A DNA stretch of 13,642 bases from Treponema sp. (GCA_031278755.1 JAITJV010000197.1:1-13642); one strand, 5' to 3'; positions 1 through 7,712 are shown, numbered from the stretch's first letter. The notes: generated from the letters alone by a model not told the origin. Translations and numbers: made by a program.

Positions 1-2
1 CC

Positions 3-1037
3 CTTTACGACTGGTTTATTAAAGAAGCGGAAGTGTTTCCTTCGCGCCAGATCGAATTCGCAAGGCTTAACCTTACCCATACGGTGATGAGCAAACGATG
101 GCTTCTCCGCCTTGTGGAAGAAAAACACGTCTCAGGCTGGGACGATCCGCGCATGCCTACCATCGCGGGACTCCGCCGCCGCGGCTATACCCCCGAGGCC
201 ATACGCAGCTTTGTTTCCCAGATAGGGATCGCCAAAAACGACAGCATGGTTGATATTGCCTTTCTGGAATACTGTCTCCGTGAAGATCTTAACAAGCGGA
301 GCCTGCGGGCAATGGCGGTGCTGAAGCCGCTGAAGCTCATCATTGAAAACTGGCCCGCCGGAAAGGTTGAAGAACTTGACGCGGTCAACAATCCCGAAGA
401 CGAGTCGGCGGGAACGCGGAAGATCCCCTTCTCGGGCGAACTGTGGATAGAGCGTGATGATTTTGAGGAAATTCCCCCGCCCAAATACTTCCGCCTTTAT
501 CCGGGGAACGGCGAACGCTGCGGTAACAGCGTAAGACTCCGTTACGGCTACATCGTTACCTGCACCGGTTTTGACAAAGATTCCGCGGGAAACATAAGCG
601 CGGTACGCTGCACGTATGATCCTGAAACCAGGGGGGGCAACGCCGGCGCCAGCAGCGCCTTTGACAAACGCAAGGTTAAGGGAACCATACACTGGGTTTC
701 CGCGGCTCATGCCGTTCCCATTGAAGTGCGCATTTACGACTACCTTTTCAGCGCCGAGCGGCCCATGGAAACCGCCCCGCGGCCTGATGGAACGCCCGGC
801 TCTTTTATCGACAACCTTAATCCTTTTTCTCTTGAGATCATTCCCCACGCATGGGGAGAACCGGCGCTTGCTAAAGCGGGAAGCGGCGGTCTTTTGGACC
901 GCCGCGGTCTTTTGGACCGCTGGCAGTTTGAACGGCTCGGGTATTTTGTGCGGGACCCTGACGCCTCCGGCGGAAAGCCCGTGTTTAACAAGACCATAGG
1001 CCTCAGGGACACCTGGGCCAGGATAAAGGAAAAGTGA
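3..1037 (+). CDS. glnS: Glutaminyl-tRNA synthetase, C-terminal part (5' truncated by window edge)
   Basis: Charges tRNA-Gln with glutamine in the cytoplasm (class I aminoacyl-tRNA synthetase). The reading frame is open from base 3, so the N-terminal part with the HIGH motif lies outside the window; 344 residues remain, against about 554 for the whole E. coli enzyme. The fragment opens with [20 protein letters not shown], then [14 protein letters not shown], whose VMSKR (84-98) is the class I KMSKS-type loop of GlnRS. Next come [20 protein letters not shown] and the REDLN...[16 protein letters not shown] stretch that leads into the beta-barrel anticodon-binding domain. The C-terminus [13 protein letters not shown] is typical of GlnRS rather than GluRS. 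Oddity: compared from memory with E. coli, about 10 extra residues, made by an 18-bp tandem duplication (886-920), sit between GEPAL and QFERLGYF. The stop lies 4 nt before the next gene, so the two may be co-transcribed. The GTG at 33 is not the true start. Confidence 0.95.
   Translation, partial: LYDWFIKEAEVFPSRQIEFARLNLTHTVMSKRWLLRLVEEKHVSGWDDPRMPTIAGLRRRGYTPEAIRSFVSQIGIAKNDSMVDIAFLEYCLREDLNKRSLRAMAVLKPLKLIIENWPAGKVEELDAVNNPEDESAGTRKIPFSGELWIERDDFEEIPPPKYFRLYPGNGERCGNSVRLRYGYIVTCTGFDKDSAGNISAVRCTYDPETRGGNAGASSAFDKRKVKGTIHWVSAAHAVPIEVRIYDYLFSAERPMETAPRPDGTPGSFIDNLNPFSLEIIPHAWGEPALAKAGSGGLLDRRGLLDRWQFERLGYFVRDPDASGGKPVFNKTIGLRDTWARIKEK
886..920 (+). repeat. Tandem 18-bp duplication of a small palindrome inside glnS
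   Basis: A 17-bp unit at 886-902 is repeated exactly at 904-920 (18-bp period). Each unit is an inverted repeat, GCGGTC-ttttg-GACCGC, with a 6-bp stem and 5-nt loop, so the region could form two adjacent hairpins. The duplication is in frame and gives [11 protein letters not shown] in the C-terminal domain of GlnRS. Confidence 0.85.
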
Positions 1038-1041
1038 AAAC

Positions 1042-1932
1042 ATGGAAAAAATAAAATTATTGTTCTGTACCTTGTTGTCTTTTTCCGCGTTGCTTCCTGT
1101 TTTTGGACAGGATGCCGAAGATTTTCAATATATCGTGGAAGCGGGAAACGTAACCATTACCGCTTATAACGGCGCGGCTTCCGATGTTATAGTGCCGGAT
1201 CAGATAAACGGCCTTCCGGTAACGGTTATAGGGGAGGAAGGATTTTCAAAAACCGAAATTGTTTCAATAGTCGTCCCCGAAAGTGTGAAGATCATAAGAG
1301 ACGCCGCCTTTTATGACTGCAAAAAACTTGTATCGGTTAGGCTGCCCGGCGGATTAACGGATATAGGCTACCGGGTATTTGAATACTGTGTTTCCCTGTC
1401 CGCCGTCAATCTTCCCGCCGGCATAACCGGCGTTCCGGAACGGGCCTTTTACGGCTGTTCTTCCCTCAAGGCAATCGAAATACCCCAGGCGGTAACCGCC
1501 ATAGGACGCTATGCGTTTGAACGCAGCGGCCTTGTTTCCGTTATAATTCCCGGCGGAGTAAAAGCCATTGAAGAAAGCGTGTTTTCAACATGCAGGGATT
1601 TAACATCGATAGAAATCCCCCAGGGCGTCACCCGTATCGGGTTCAGGGCGTTTATGGGCTGCTATGCGCTTGCGTCAATTACGATCCCCCAGGGCGTTAT
1701 TACCATAGGGGCCACCGCGTTTTCAGGCTGCCGGGAACTTGCCGAAGTTGTTATACCCAACAGCGTTACCGGTATAGGCGACAGCGCGTTTCGCAACTGC
1801 GTCAAACTTACCGCAATTACTATTCCCTTTAGTGTAACAACCATGGGAAGAAGGGTCTTTGGCGGCTGCGCCAACCTGGACCCGGCGGTAAAAGAAGAAA
1901 TCGAAAGCCGTTTCGGAAGCGGTGTTTTTTAA
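1042..1932 (+). CDS. Secreted BspA-type leucine-rich-repeat protein
   Basis: A 296-residue exported protein of the BspA/LRR_5 family. The N-terminus (MEKIKLLFCTLLSFSALLPVFG) is a signal peptide with likely cleavage near residues 22-23 and no lipobox cysteine. A short lead domain (FQYIVEAGNVTITAYNG, then VIVPDQINGLPVTVIG) is the usual start of BspA repeat regions. About nine to ten repeats of 23 residues follow, from about residue 55 to 285, with the pattern IG..AF.GC..L..I.IP.GVT. The repeat ladder is regular except for one 22-residue unit without the Cys (IGRYAFERSGLVSVIIPGGV). There is no cell-wall or outer-membrane sorting domain at the C-terminus (ends SRFGSGVF). In Treponema and Tannerella such proteins are surface or secreted adhesins; the ligand here is unknown. 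The start ATG has an AAAGGAAAAG stretch upstream, inside the end of glnS. It converges with the TonB receptor gene, with 16 nt between and no visible terminator. Confidence 0.88.
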   Translation: MEKIKLLFCTLLSFSALLPVFGQDAEDFQYIVEAGNVTITAYNGAASDVIVPDQINGLPVTVIGEEGFSKTEIVSIVVPESVKIIRDAAFYDCKKLVSVRLPGGLTDIGYRVFEYCVSLSAVNLPAGITGVPERAFYGCSSLKAIEIPQAVTAIGRYAFERSGLVSVIIPGGVKAIEESVFSTCRDLTSIEIPQGVTRIGFRAFMGCYALASITIPQGVITIGATAFSGCRELAEVVIPNSVTGIGDSAFRNCVKLTAITIPFSVTTMGRRVFGGCANLDPAVKEEIESRFGSGVF

Positions 1933-1948
1933 ATCGAATTAAACCGGA

Positions 1949-3940
1949 TCAGTCGTTTCCCAAATTCATCCGCAGCCCCAGAACGGCGGTGATGCCCGGC
2001 ATGGGGTATTCCGCAAAAGATTCGTATTGCCGGTTCAGCGCATTGCGGAGAACGGCGAAGGCTGATAAATTTTTATTTATCTTCCTGTTAAGGGAAACAT
2101 TAAGAATAAAATGGGGATCAAGCGCGCCGGTGTTTCCTGCGGCGGTATAGCCCGCGTAACGCAGGCTCTCATAGCGGCCGGAAACAAGAAGGGAGCCTTT
2201 TTCCCAGGGAATTTCAAGGGATAGCCCCGCCGTATGTACGGGCATATAGGGAATTCTGATATTGGATGAAAAACCCATACGATCGCCCGTTGTGCCCGCG
2301 AGAATATAGCTTAAAAGAAATTTATACGAAAGGGACGGGATAATTTTTTTTACCGGTCCGAAAGGGACGGGGATTTCAAAACCGATCTTCGAATCCCAGC
2401 CAAAAAACACCGCCTGCGCCGCGTTCTCCGGCCTTTTGGTGAAACTGTTCCAGTGTATGGAATTGTCCGTTTCCTGAATAAAAACAGTGCTTTCCACATT
2501 AAAATAATTTCCGAAAAGATACGCCGCGGTCAGATCCGCCCCCCAGCCGTCTTCCGGTTTAAGGTCCGGGTTTCCCCTGTATTCACCCTGGACCCAGTAG
2601 AGATCGTCAAAATCGGGGAATTTAAAACTGCGGAAATAATTGTTTTTAATGGTGAGGGAGTCGTTCGGCGTCCAGAGAAAACCCAGTTTGGGAACGGGAA
2701 CCGCCTCCGCGCCGTTCAGGATCATTTTTACGGATGAAATAATCAGAAATTTTTTTACCGGCTTTACCTCCACGGTAAAGTATATTCCACCGTCGTGCCT
2801 GCCGCGCCGGCCCGCGTTGTCGGAATCAAGATAACTGTAACGGTAGTCCCCTCCCGTTCTCAGGGTAAGCCGATCCAGGGGAAACCAGCTCCAGCGGCTT
2901 ACAGCCTGAAAAGCGTTCATTAAATGAAACAAATCTTCGGAAGCTTTGTAGTTCAGGGTCTGCCATGTACCGCCGATGGAAAATTCGGCGGCAAGATCGT
3001 CCCGGAATATCCGCGGCATATCAAGCATAAAATTCTGACGCAGGGAAAAATCACGCTGATTTCCGAAGATCCCCGCCACAGCGGTCAAGGGGAAATTTTT
3101 GCTGCCGTAATAGGCGCCGCCTGAAGCAATGAACTTTGCATACCCGGGCAAATCCCATATAAAAGAAGCCGACGTCCCCGAGTCCCACACTTCGTTGTGT
3201 TCCTTCCGCCGGGTTATTCCATGGAAATTATTTATAAGATAATGATTGGCGGCCCGGGTTCCGAACCATGCCGCCGACCCTGAAAATTTTTCCGTCCCGA
3301 ATCCGGCCGAAAGATTAAGACGCTGGGCGTCAAGAAGATCCATCCATCGGGGGCCTTCCTTGAGGCCCGCGCCGTTGTAATATTTTCCGGGCAGGGTGGA
3401 AGTATTTGAGACGGTTCCTCCCGCGCGCCATCCTGTCTTTTGTTTTTTAATGGTAATGATGTTAACAATCCCGCCCAGGGCGCCTGAAACATTGTATTTT
3501 GTATCCGATCCTCCGTAGATCACTTCGATTTTTTCCACCGCGTCAATATTGATCATGCTGAAATCAAAGTCGCCCGACATGGGGGAATTAACGGGGACGC
3601 CGTCTATGAGTACGGCGATCCGCTCCGTATCAAACCCCCTGATGTTAATATCCGCCTGATTGCCGTAGGGGCCGTAGCGGGTTGAAGACGAATGCAGAAG
3701 CTGTTCCAGAAGGGCGGGAACATCCGGGGCATGAACCTGATCTATTTCTTCTCTGGAAATGATCCTCATGTGCTGGGTGGTTTCCGGAGTCCCCACAATG
3801 GTGATTCCTTCGTCTTCCATAAAGGGAATTTCATCATCGAATTCATACTGTGAATTTTCATCAGCGTACAGGGGAAAGAACGCGGCAAGGATCAGCAGTG
3901 TAAAAAGAAAATTCCTGTACCCGCGTAAAGAAATCAGCAT
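1949..3940 (-). CDS. TonB-dependent outer-membrane receptor, probable cobalamin/corrinoid transporter (BtuB-like)
   Basis: A 663-residue TonB-dependent receptor. Residues 1-26 form a signal peptide ending FFPLYA. A probable TonB box (EGITIVGT, about 44-51) precedes the plug domain (about 53-165), with marker motifs NIRGFDTERIAVLIDGVPVN, IDAVEKIEVIYGG and GALGGIVNIIT. The rest, about 175-663, is a 22-strand-type barrel rich in alternating aromatic residues. The C-terminal part has FRSFKFPDFDDLYW, GNPDLKPEDGW and RNALNRQYESFAEYPMPG, all typical of the family. The last residues are LRMNLGND, not the usual terminal aromatic residue. Family resemblance alone would allow corrinoid, haem or siderophore. 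The upstream cobalamin riboswitch, with only a small lipoprotein gene between, makes corrinoid the best assignment. Start ATG lies 14 nt after the lipoprotein stop; an AAAAGG about 10 nt upstream is the likely ribosome binding site. No TonB/ExbBD or BtuCDF genes are in this window. Confidence 0.9.
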   Translation of the reverse strand: MLISLRGYRNFLFTLLILAAFFPLYADENSQYEFDDEIPFMEDEGITIVGTPETTQHMRIISREEIDQVHAPDVPALLEQLLHSSSTRYGPYGNQADINIRGFDTERIAVLIDGVPVNSPMSGDFDFSMINIDAVEKIEVIYGGSDTKYNVSGALGGIVNIITIKKQKTGWRAGGTVSNTSTLPGKYYNGAGLKEGPRWMDLLDAQRLNLSAGFGTEKFSGSAAWFGTRAANHYLINNFHGITRRKEHNEVWDSGTSASFIWDLPGYAKFIASGGAYYGSKNFPLTAVAGIFGNQRDFSLRQNFMLDMPRIFRDDLAAEFSIGGTWQTLNYKASEDLFHLMNAFQAVSRWSWFPLDRLTLRTGGDYRYSYLDSDNAGRRGRHDGGIYFTVEVKPVKKFLIISSVKMILNGAEAVPVPKLGFLWTPNDSLTIKNNYFRSFKFPDFDDLYWVQGEYRGNPDLKPEDGWGADLTAAYLFGNYFNVESTVFIQETDNSIHWNSFTKRPENAAQAVFFGWDSKIGFEIPVPFGPVKKIIPSLSYKFLLSYILAGTTGDRMGFSSNIRIPYMPVHTAGLSLEIPWEKGSLLVSGRYESLRYAGYTAAGNTGALDPHFILNVSLNRKINKNLSAFAVLRNALNRQYESFAEYPMPGITAVLGLRMNLGND

Positions 3941-3954
3941 AAACTTACGGCCTT

Positions 3955-4470
3955 TTAAGGAGATCTGGTGAAGGAATCCAAACCATAATAATAATCATCG
4001 CCGTCCCCTATGGTGAATTCCGCTTCCGCTTCTTCCTGTGTCGGTCTGCCGCTATCGCCCGGCGCTCCGTCGTTGGCTACGCACATATCCGCGGTACCTA
4101 TGCCATCGCTGAAGTTCTCCCAATAAAGGACGCAGAAAGAGCCTACCGGACTACCGTAGGAAAGGGTGTTCATCGTATATTGAAACGTGATATAACCAGT
4201 GCCGCCGCCTGCGCCGTCATCGCGTACATGAACAATATTTCCTGAATATCCGGCGACTCCCCCGTAGCCGGCCGTGAATTTCGCCGCGCTTATTTCGTAT
4301 TCGTCGCCCATTGGCGAAAGCCATTTTCCGGTAAGGGCGGCGGGCAGCGGGATAGTGCTGTCCTTCGTATACAACAAGAGTCCGCTGCCTGTGCTTGTAT
4401 CGCAGCCGGCGGAAAAAAGAAACGCGGCGAGGCACAGCGCGCCGATAAAAAGACGGGTTTTCTTCAACAT
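3955..4470 (-). CDS. Small lipoprotein in a cobalamin-riboswitch operon
   Basis: A 171-residue predicted lipoprotein, first gene of the B12-controlled unit. The signal peptide (MLKKTRLFIGALCLAAFLFSAGC) ends in a lipobox FSAGC with lipidated Cys at residue 23. The mature part starts with a short linker (DTSTGSGL), then a compact beta-rich domain: LTGKWLSPMGDEYEISAAKF, then SGNIVHVRDDG, GYITFQYTMN, GSFCVLYWENFSDG, and EEAEAEFTIGDGDDYYYG near the end. I recall similar GxW...YEI...YW domains in lipoproteins of gut treponemes, but name no function. No haem, iron or BtuG/BtuH-like motif is seen. It could capture corrinoid at the cell surface and pass it to the receptor encoded 14 nt downstream; this is inference from gene order. 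Start ATG is preceded by AAAGGA six bases upstream (4482-4477), part of which lies in a hairpin. Lys-Lys-Thr-Arg at the N-terminus fits the chosen start. Confidence 0.82.
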   Translation of the reverse strand: MLKKTRLFIGALCLAAFLFSAGCDTSTGSGLLLYTKDSTIPLPAALTGKWLSPMGDEYEISAAKFTAGYGGVAGYSGNIVHVRDDGAGGGTGYITFQYTMNTLSYGSPVGSFCVLYWENFSDGIGTADMCVANDGAPGDSGRPTQEEAEAEFTIGDGDDYYYGLDSFTRSP

Positions 4471-4478
4471 GATTTTTC

Positions 4479-4505
4479 CTTTCTGCGGATATCCGCCGCA
4501 GAAAG
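4479..4505 (-). promoter_or_regulatory. Ribosome-binding-site sequestering hairpin (riboswitch expression platform)
   Basis: A perfect 10-bp inverted repeat, CTTTCTGCGG (4505-4496 read on the minus strand) and CCGCAGAAAG (4488-4479), with a 7-nt loop. The 3' arm contains the first part of the AAAGGA Shine-Dalgarno (4482-4477) of the lipoprotein gene, whose ATG starts at 4470. No U-tract follows, so it looks like a translational rather than a transcriptional switch. It lies about 115 nt after the aptamer end, as expected for the switching part of a cobalamin riboswitch. Confidence 0.75.
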
Positions 4506-4620
4506 CCGGGGAAGGATATGCCTTACCGGAGAAAGAACGCCCTTATGTTATTGATGTGAAATCTTCTCAAGGCCCAGTCCCCGAAGCCTTAGAACAGGAT
4601 ACGAACCCAAACGGATCCGC

Positions 4621-4860
4621 CGTATACCAAAGTTTCCTGGCTTGGGGGTTGCGCATACACGGATACATTCGGCAAGGCGCACGTATCCATGTACGAGCGG
4701 TTTTCCGTCGGTCTTCCCAATCAAATTGATCAGTGGCCGGGAAATACCTGGCGGCATTTCCCCGCGGTTTCTGACGAAACGGCGCTTACGGAATTGGATG
4801 CCCGGTTACAGTTACGGGATAGCGGGGGAATTGCACCCCACTTCCTTTGAAATATACAGG
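4621..4860 (-). promoter_or_regulatory. Cobalamin riboswitch aptamer
   Basis: On the minus strand the conserved cobalamin aptamer blocks occur in the right order: AAAGGAAG then GGGGTGCAATTCCCC (4838-4824, hairpin), GCTATCCCGTAACTGTAACC (4823-4804; family consensus is close to GC.G..CCCGCAACTGTAA), GCCACTG (4737-4731), GGGAAG (4718-4713) and the B12 box AAGCCAGGAAACTTTGG (4643-4627). The ends pair: GTATA..CAAAG (4857-4845) with CTTTGGTATAC (4632-4622) forms P1. Other helices are visible: CCCG/CGGG around the ACTGTAA loop, GGGAAATGCC/GGTATTTCCC (4762-4739, one wobble), ATCA/TGAT between GCCACTG and GGGAAG, and a long arm CGTACATGGATAC/GTATCCGTGTATG near 4695-4653. Paired arms with G-U wobbles argue for RNA rather than protein coding. 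It should bind adenosylcobalamin or a related corrinoid and repress the lipoprotein and receptor genes when corrinoid is plentiful. The large P6 side and the extra arm suggest the AdoCbl-type class, which I cannot prove. Confidence 0.93.
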
Positions 4861-4863
4861 TTC

Positions 4864-4892
4864 AGTATAGAAACGGTATGGAAAAAGATCAA
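4864..4892 (-). promoter_or_regulatory. Sigma70-type promoter of the riboswitch-lipoprotein-receptor unit
   Basis: Minus strand TTGATC (4892-4887), a 17-nt spacer and TATACT (4869-4864). Transcription is expected to begin around 4857, exactly at the 5' arm of riboswitch P1. The hexamer match, ideal spacing and position relative to the aptamer support each other. Confidence 0.75.
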
Positions 4893-4893
4893 G

Positions 4894-4899
4894 TATAAT
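4894..4899 (+). promoter_or_regulatory. Candidate -10 box for the divergent lactonase-ribulokinase operon
   Basis: A perfect TATAAT at 4894-4899 on the plus strand, 53 nt before the lactonase ATG; transcription would start near 4906. No good -35 hexamer stands 16-18 nt upstream (the sequence there is close to AAACGG), so an activator may be needed or the call may be wrong. It directly abuts the -35 box of the divergent B12 promoter (4892-4887), so the two promoters may compete for polymerase. A GC-rich inverted repeat (GGCCC..GGGCC, 4902-4914) lies just downstream in the leader. Confidence 0.4.
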
Positions 4900-4952
4900 T
4901 CGGCCCCGCCGGGCCAATCGACACAAAAAATAAAACATGTTATTCTTGCGGT

Positions 4953-6020
4953 ATGGTATCAGGGTATATAGGAACCTACACCGAAGGCGCAGGCGGCAAA
5001 GCAAGGGGAATTTATTCCTTTGCCATGAACGCGGCGGGCCTTATTGAAGATTTCCGTCTCGCGGCCGAATCGGTGAATCCGTCCTGGCTTGTCCTTTCGC
5101 CCGGCGGAAAATTTCTCTATGCGGCAAACGAGACCGCCTCATACGAAGGCAAAGGCGGTTCCGGCGGCGTCTCTGCTTTTGCCGTGGGCGCGGATGGCGG
5201 GCTTTCTTTTCTTAACGGCAGACGGTCCGGGGGAAAGCATCCGTGCCATCTTGCGATCAGCAGGGAAGGGAACCGTCTTATAGCCTCAAACTATACAAGC
5301 GGCGTTCTTTCGGTATTTCCCCTTGATGAAAAGGGCTTTCTCGGCGGCTGTATGCAGACGATACGCTTTACCGGCGGCGGCCCCGTCAGGGACAGGCAGG
5401 AAAAATCCCACGCCCATTCTTTCATGTTCGATAAGGATTACCGTTACGGTTTTGCCTGCGATCTTGGTTCAGACAGGATCATGGCTTACCGTTTTGACGG
5501 GAACGCAAAGCTCCCCCTTGTTCCCGCCGATCCTCCCTTTTATCCGGCAAAGCCCGGCTCGGGGCCGCGGCACGGGGCGTTCTTTCCATCCGGAACTTTT
5601 GCCTATTGTCTTAATGAACTTTCGTCAACGGTGGATGTGCTGCGCTACGATCTGGAAGGCGGTTTCAAAAAGATCCAGAGTATTTCGGCTCTTCCCCGAA
5701 TAAAAAAAGCCGCGCCCAGCATCGCGGCTGCGGTGCGCATAAGCGGCGATGGTAAATTCATCTATACGTCAAACCGCGGCCGGGACACCATCAGCCTTTT
5801 CAAAATAAAGAAAAGCGGCATTCTGGAATTTGTTGAAAGCTCAGGCTGCGGCGGAAAACATCCGCGGGATTTTATCATTGATCCTGAAGGCAATTTTCTT
5901 ATCGTCCTTAACAAGGATTCGGATAACCTTGTTATTTTTGGCATCAGCCGTTCGACGGGCAGGCTTAAAAAAGTGCGCGAGTATCCGGTCCTGTCGCCTG
6001 TTTCCATTGTTTTCAGGTAA
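4953..6020 (+). CDS. Lactonase, seven-bladed beta-propeller (6-phosphogluconolactonase YbhE/Pgl type)
   Basis: 355 residues, the usual length of this family (about 330-370). The protein opens with GYIGTYTEGAGGKARGIYSF, the standard first blade, and shows the family markers: VNPSWLVLSPGGKFLYAANE (42-60), GGKHPCHLAISREGNRLIASNYTSG, SHAHS (152-156), GSGPRHGAFFPSG (203-214), NELSSTV (221-227), SNRGRDTIS (273-281) and GKHPRDFIIDPEGNFL. It probably hydrolyses a sugar (phospho)lactone in the cytoplasm; there is no signal peptide. Whether the substrate is 6-phosphogluconolactone or an aldonolactone cannot be told from sequence. It is the first gene of a plus-strand operon and stops 3 nt before the ribulokinase ATG. 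The chosen ATG has no Shine-Dalgarno (preceding bases TTATTCTTGCGGT), but an earlier in-frame start is absent and the first beta strand begins at residue 4. Confidence 0.87.
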   Translation: MVSGYIGTYTEGAGGKARGIYSFAMNAAGLIEDFRLAAESVNPSWLVLSPGGKFLYAANETASYEGKGGSGGVSAFAVGADGGLSFLNGRRSGGKHPCHLAISREGNRLIASNYTSGVLSVFPLDEKGFLGGCMQTIRFTGGGPVRDRQEKSHAHSFMFDKDYRYGFACDLGSDRIMAYRFDGNAKLPLVPADPPFYPAKPGSGPRHGAFFPSGTFAYCLNELSSTVDVLRYDLEGGFKKIQSISALPRIKKAAPSIAAAVRISGDGKFIYTSNRGRDTISLFKIKKSGILEFVESSGCGGKHPRDFIIDPEGNFLIVLNKDSDNLVIFGISRSTGRLKKVREYPVLSPVSIVFR

Positions 6021-6023
6021 GGC

Positions 6024-7712
6024 ATGGAGTTGCAAAAGGGAGAAAACCGGGTGCTGGGGCTGGACTTCGGCACCGATTCATGCCGCGCCGTGATCCTTGA
6101 CGCGGCGTCAGGCGAAGAAACCGCGTCGGCCCATGCGGAATATACCCGCTGGGCCAAAGGCCTTTACTGCAGCAAAACCGAAAGCCGCTTCCGCCAGCAT
6201 CCGCTTGATTATATCGAAGCTCTTGAATCCTGCGTGCGGGAGGCGGTGAAAAAGGCGGGGGCCGCAGAGAAGATACGCGGCATAGGCATAGATGCCACCG
6301 GCTCAACCCCCTGCGCTGTTGACAGGGAAGGCGGCCCTCTTGCGCTGAAAGATGAATTTGCCGAAAACCCTTCCGCTATGTTTGTTTTATGGAAGGATCA
6401 TACATCGGCTCCTGAAAGCGAAAAAATCAACCGTATCGCAAAAGAGTGGAAAGGCGTCAACTATCTTTTATACAACGGCGGCGTACATTCGCCTGAATGG
6501 TTCTGGTCCAAAGTTATGCGGGTGCTTTCCGAAGATGCGGAGGTCGAGGAAGCGGCCTTTTCTTTTCTGGAACATTGTGAATGGCTGCCGTTCCTTCTGA
6601 CGGGGGGAAGGGACGCGCGCGCGGTAAAACGCTGCCGTTGCTCAATGGGGCTGCGCGCCCTCTGGCATCCCGAATTCGGCGGTTACCCTCCGGTTGAATT
6701 TTTTGAAGCAATAGATCCGCGCCTTCCGCGTATTCTTGAAACCATGGGGAACGAAACATGGCCCGCCGATACCGCGGCGGGCCTCTTGAGCGGCGAATGG
6801 GCGGAGAGACTCCGCCTTCCCGCGGGCATTCCGGTTACCGTCGGGGCCATAGACGCCCATGTCGGCGGAACAGGCGGCGGGGTCAGGCCCGGATGGATGG
6901 TCATGGTGGCGGGCACTTCAACCTGCGATCTTCTCGTTGCGCCGAAAACGGACGGGCCGCAAAAGGCAATACGGGGAATCTGCGGACAGGTTGAAGGGGC
7001 CGTCGTGCCCGGTATGACGGGTTACGAAGCAGGGCAGAGCGCGTTCGGCGACGTGTACGCATGGTTCAGGGATCTGCTCCTTTGGCCGCTTGAAGAGGCG
7101 CTTCCCCGTATATATCAGGATTTGCCGGGACTCGATCCGTCAACCGGTGAAAAGCTCAGGTCCGCGCTCCGCGGGCGCGTCATTCCCGCCCTTGAAGCGG
7201 CGGCGGAAAGAATCGATCCCGTTTCAAGCGGCATTACGGCCCTTGACTGGCTTAACGGACGGCGCACGCCCGATGCGGATCTTCTGGCAAAGGGCGCCGT
7301 CGTGGGGCTTACCCTGGGATCCGATGCCCCCCGGGTGTACCGCGCCCTGGCCGACGCGACGGCTTTCGGTCTCAGGGCCATCGTTGAACGTTTCAGGGAA
7401 GAGGGAATTCCCGTTGACGGTATTTTCGCTGTCGGCGGCGTCGCCCGCAAATCTTCGCTTGTCATGCAGATCGCCGCTGATGTGCTTGACATGCCCATTC
7501 ACGTCCGTTCCGGCGACGAGTCGGTTGCGCGCGGATCGGCCATGTTCGCCGCCGTCGGAGCCGGCCTTTACCCGGATATTCCTTCAGCCCAGGAAAAGCT
7601 CTGTTCGCCTGTTGAAAAAATTTACCGGCCCCGGTCCGGAATGGTACTTGCCTATAACCGGCTTTACGGCCAATATAAAGAATTAGGAGAAAACTATGGC
7701 AGGAATTCTTGA
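6024..7712 (+). CDS. araB: Ribulokinase (FGGY carbohydrate kinase)
   Basis: 562 residues, close to E. coli AraB (566). It phosphorylates ribulose to ribulose 5-phosphate with ATP; E. coli AraB accepts both L- and D-ribulose. Motifs in order: phosphate-1 loop [13 protein letters not shown] (12-24), [23 protein letters not shown] (119-128) with the sugar-binding [34 protein letters not shown] with the catalytic Asp (about 276), the phosphate-2 motif [10 protein letters not shown] (about 296-305), then [20 protein letters not shown] and GDVYAWF, which are specific to ribulokinases within FGGY kinases, and the adenosine motif [18 protein letters not shown] (about 471-488). The start ATG follows AGGTAAGG at the end of the lactonase gene. 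The 3' end overlaps the dehydrogenase gene by 17 nt. No araA or araD is beside it, so the usual L-arabinose operon is not evident here; the partner dehydrogenase suggests a pentitol source of ribulose. Confidence 0.93.
   Translation: MELQKGENRVLGLDFGTDSCRAVILDAASGEETASAHAEYTRWAKGLYCSKTESRFRQHPLDYIEALESCVREAVKKAGAAEKIRGIGIDATGSTPCAVDREGGPLALKDEFAENPSAMFVLWKDHTSAPESEKINRIAKEWKGVNYLLYNGGVHSPEWFWSKVMRVLSEDAEVEEAAFSFLEHCEWLPFLLTGGRDARAVKRCRCSMGLRALWHPEFGGYPPVEFFEAIDPRLPRILETMGNETWPADTAAGLLSGEWAERLRLPAGIPVTVGAIDAHVGGTGGGVRPGWMVMVAGTSTCDLLVAPKTDGPQKAIRGICGQVEGAVVPGMTGYEAGQSAFGDVYAWFRDLLLWPLEEALPRIYQDLPGLDPSTGEKLRSALRGRVIPALEAAAERIDPVSSGITALDWLNGRRTPDADLLAKGAVVGLTLGSDAPRVYRALADATAFGLRAIVERFREEGIPVDGIFAVGGVARKSSLVMQIAADVLDMPIHVRSGDESVARGSAMFAAVGAGLYPDIPSAQEKLCSPVEKIYRPRSGMVLAYNRLYGQYKELGENYGRNS

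Noticed and set aside
132..1043. 303-codon open frame antisense to glnS
   Set aside because: It is a shadow of the strongly matching GlnRS frame; the translation has no recognisable domain and no ribosome binding site was seen.
1195..1890. Regular repeats of about 69 bp that might suggest an array or satellite
   Set aside because: They are the DNA of the 23-residue LRR repeats, diverged at third positions and within a continuous reading frame.
1933..1948. Possible terminator between the BspA-like gene and the TonB receptor gene
   Set aside because: Only 16 nt are available and no inverted repeat is present.
4593..4853. Plus-strand open frame (about 86 codons, reading ...WLGGCAYTDTFGKAHVSMYE...) that first looked like a broken gene
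   Set aside because: The bases are accounted for by the conserved blocks and compensating stems of the cobalamin riboswitch on the other strand; it has stops at both sides and no start with a ribosome binding site.
4274..4971. Two overlapping plus-strand open frames (4274-4729 and 4642-4971) across the leader region
   Set aside because: They run antisense through the lipoprotein signal region and the riboswitch and resemble no protein family.
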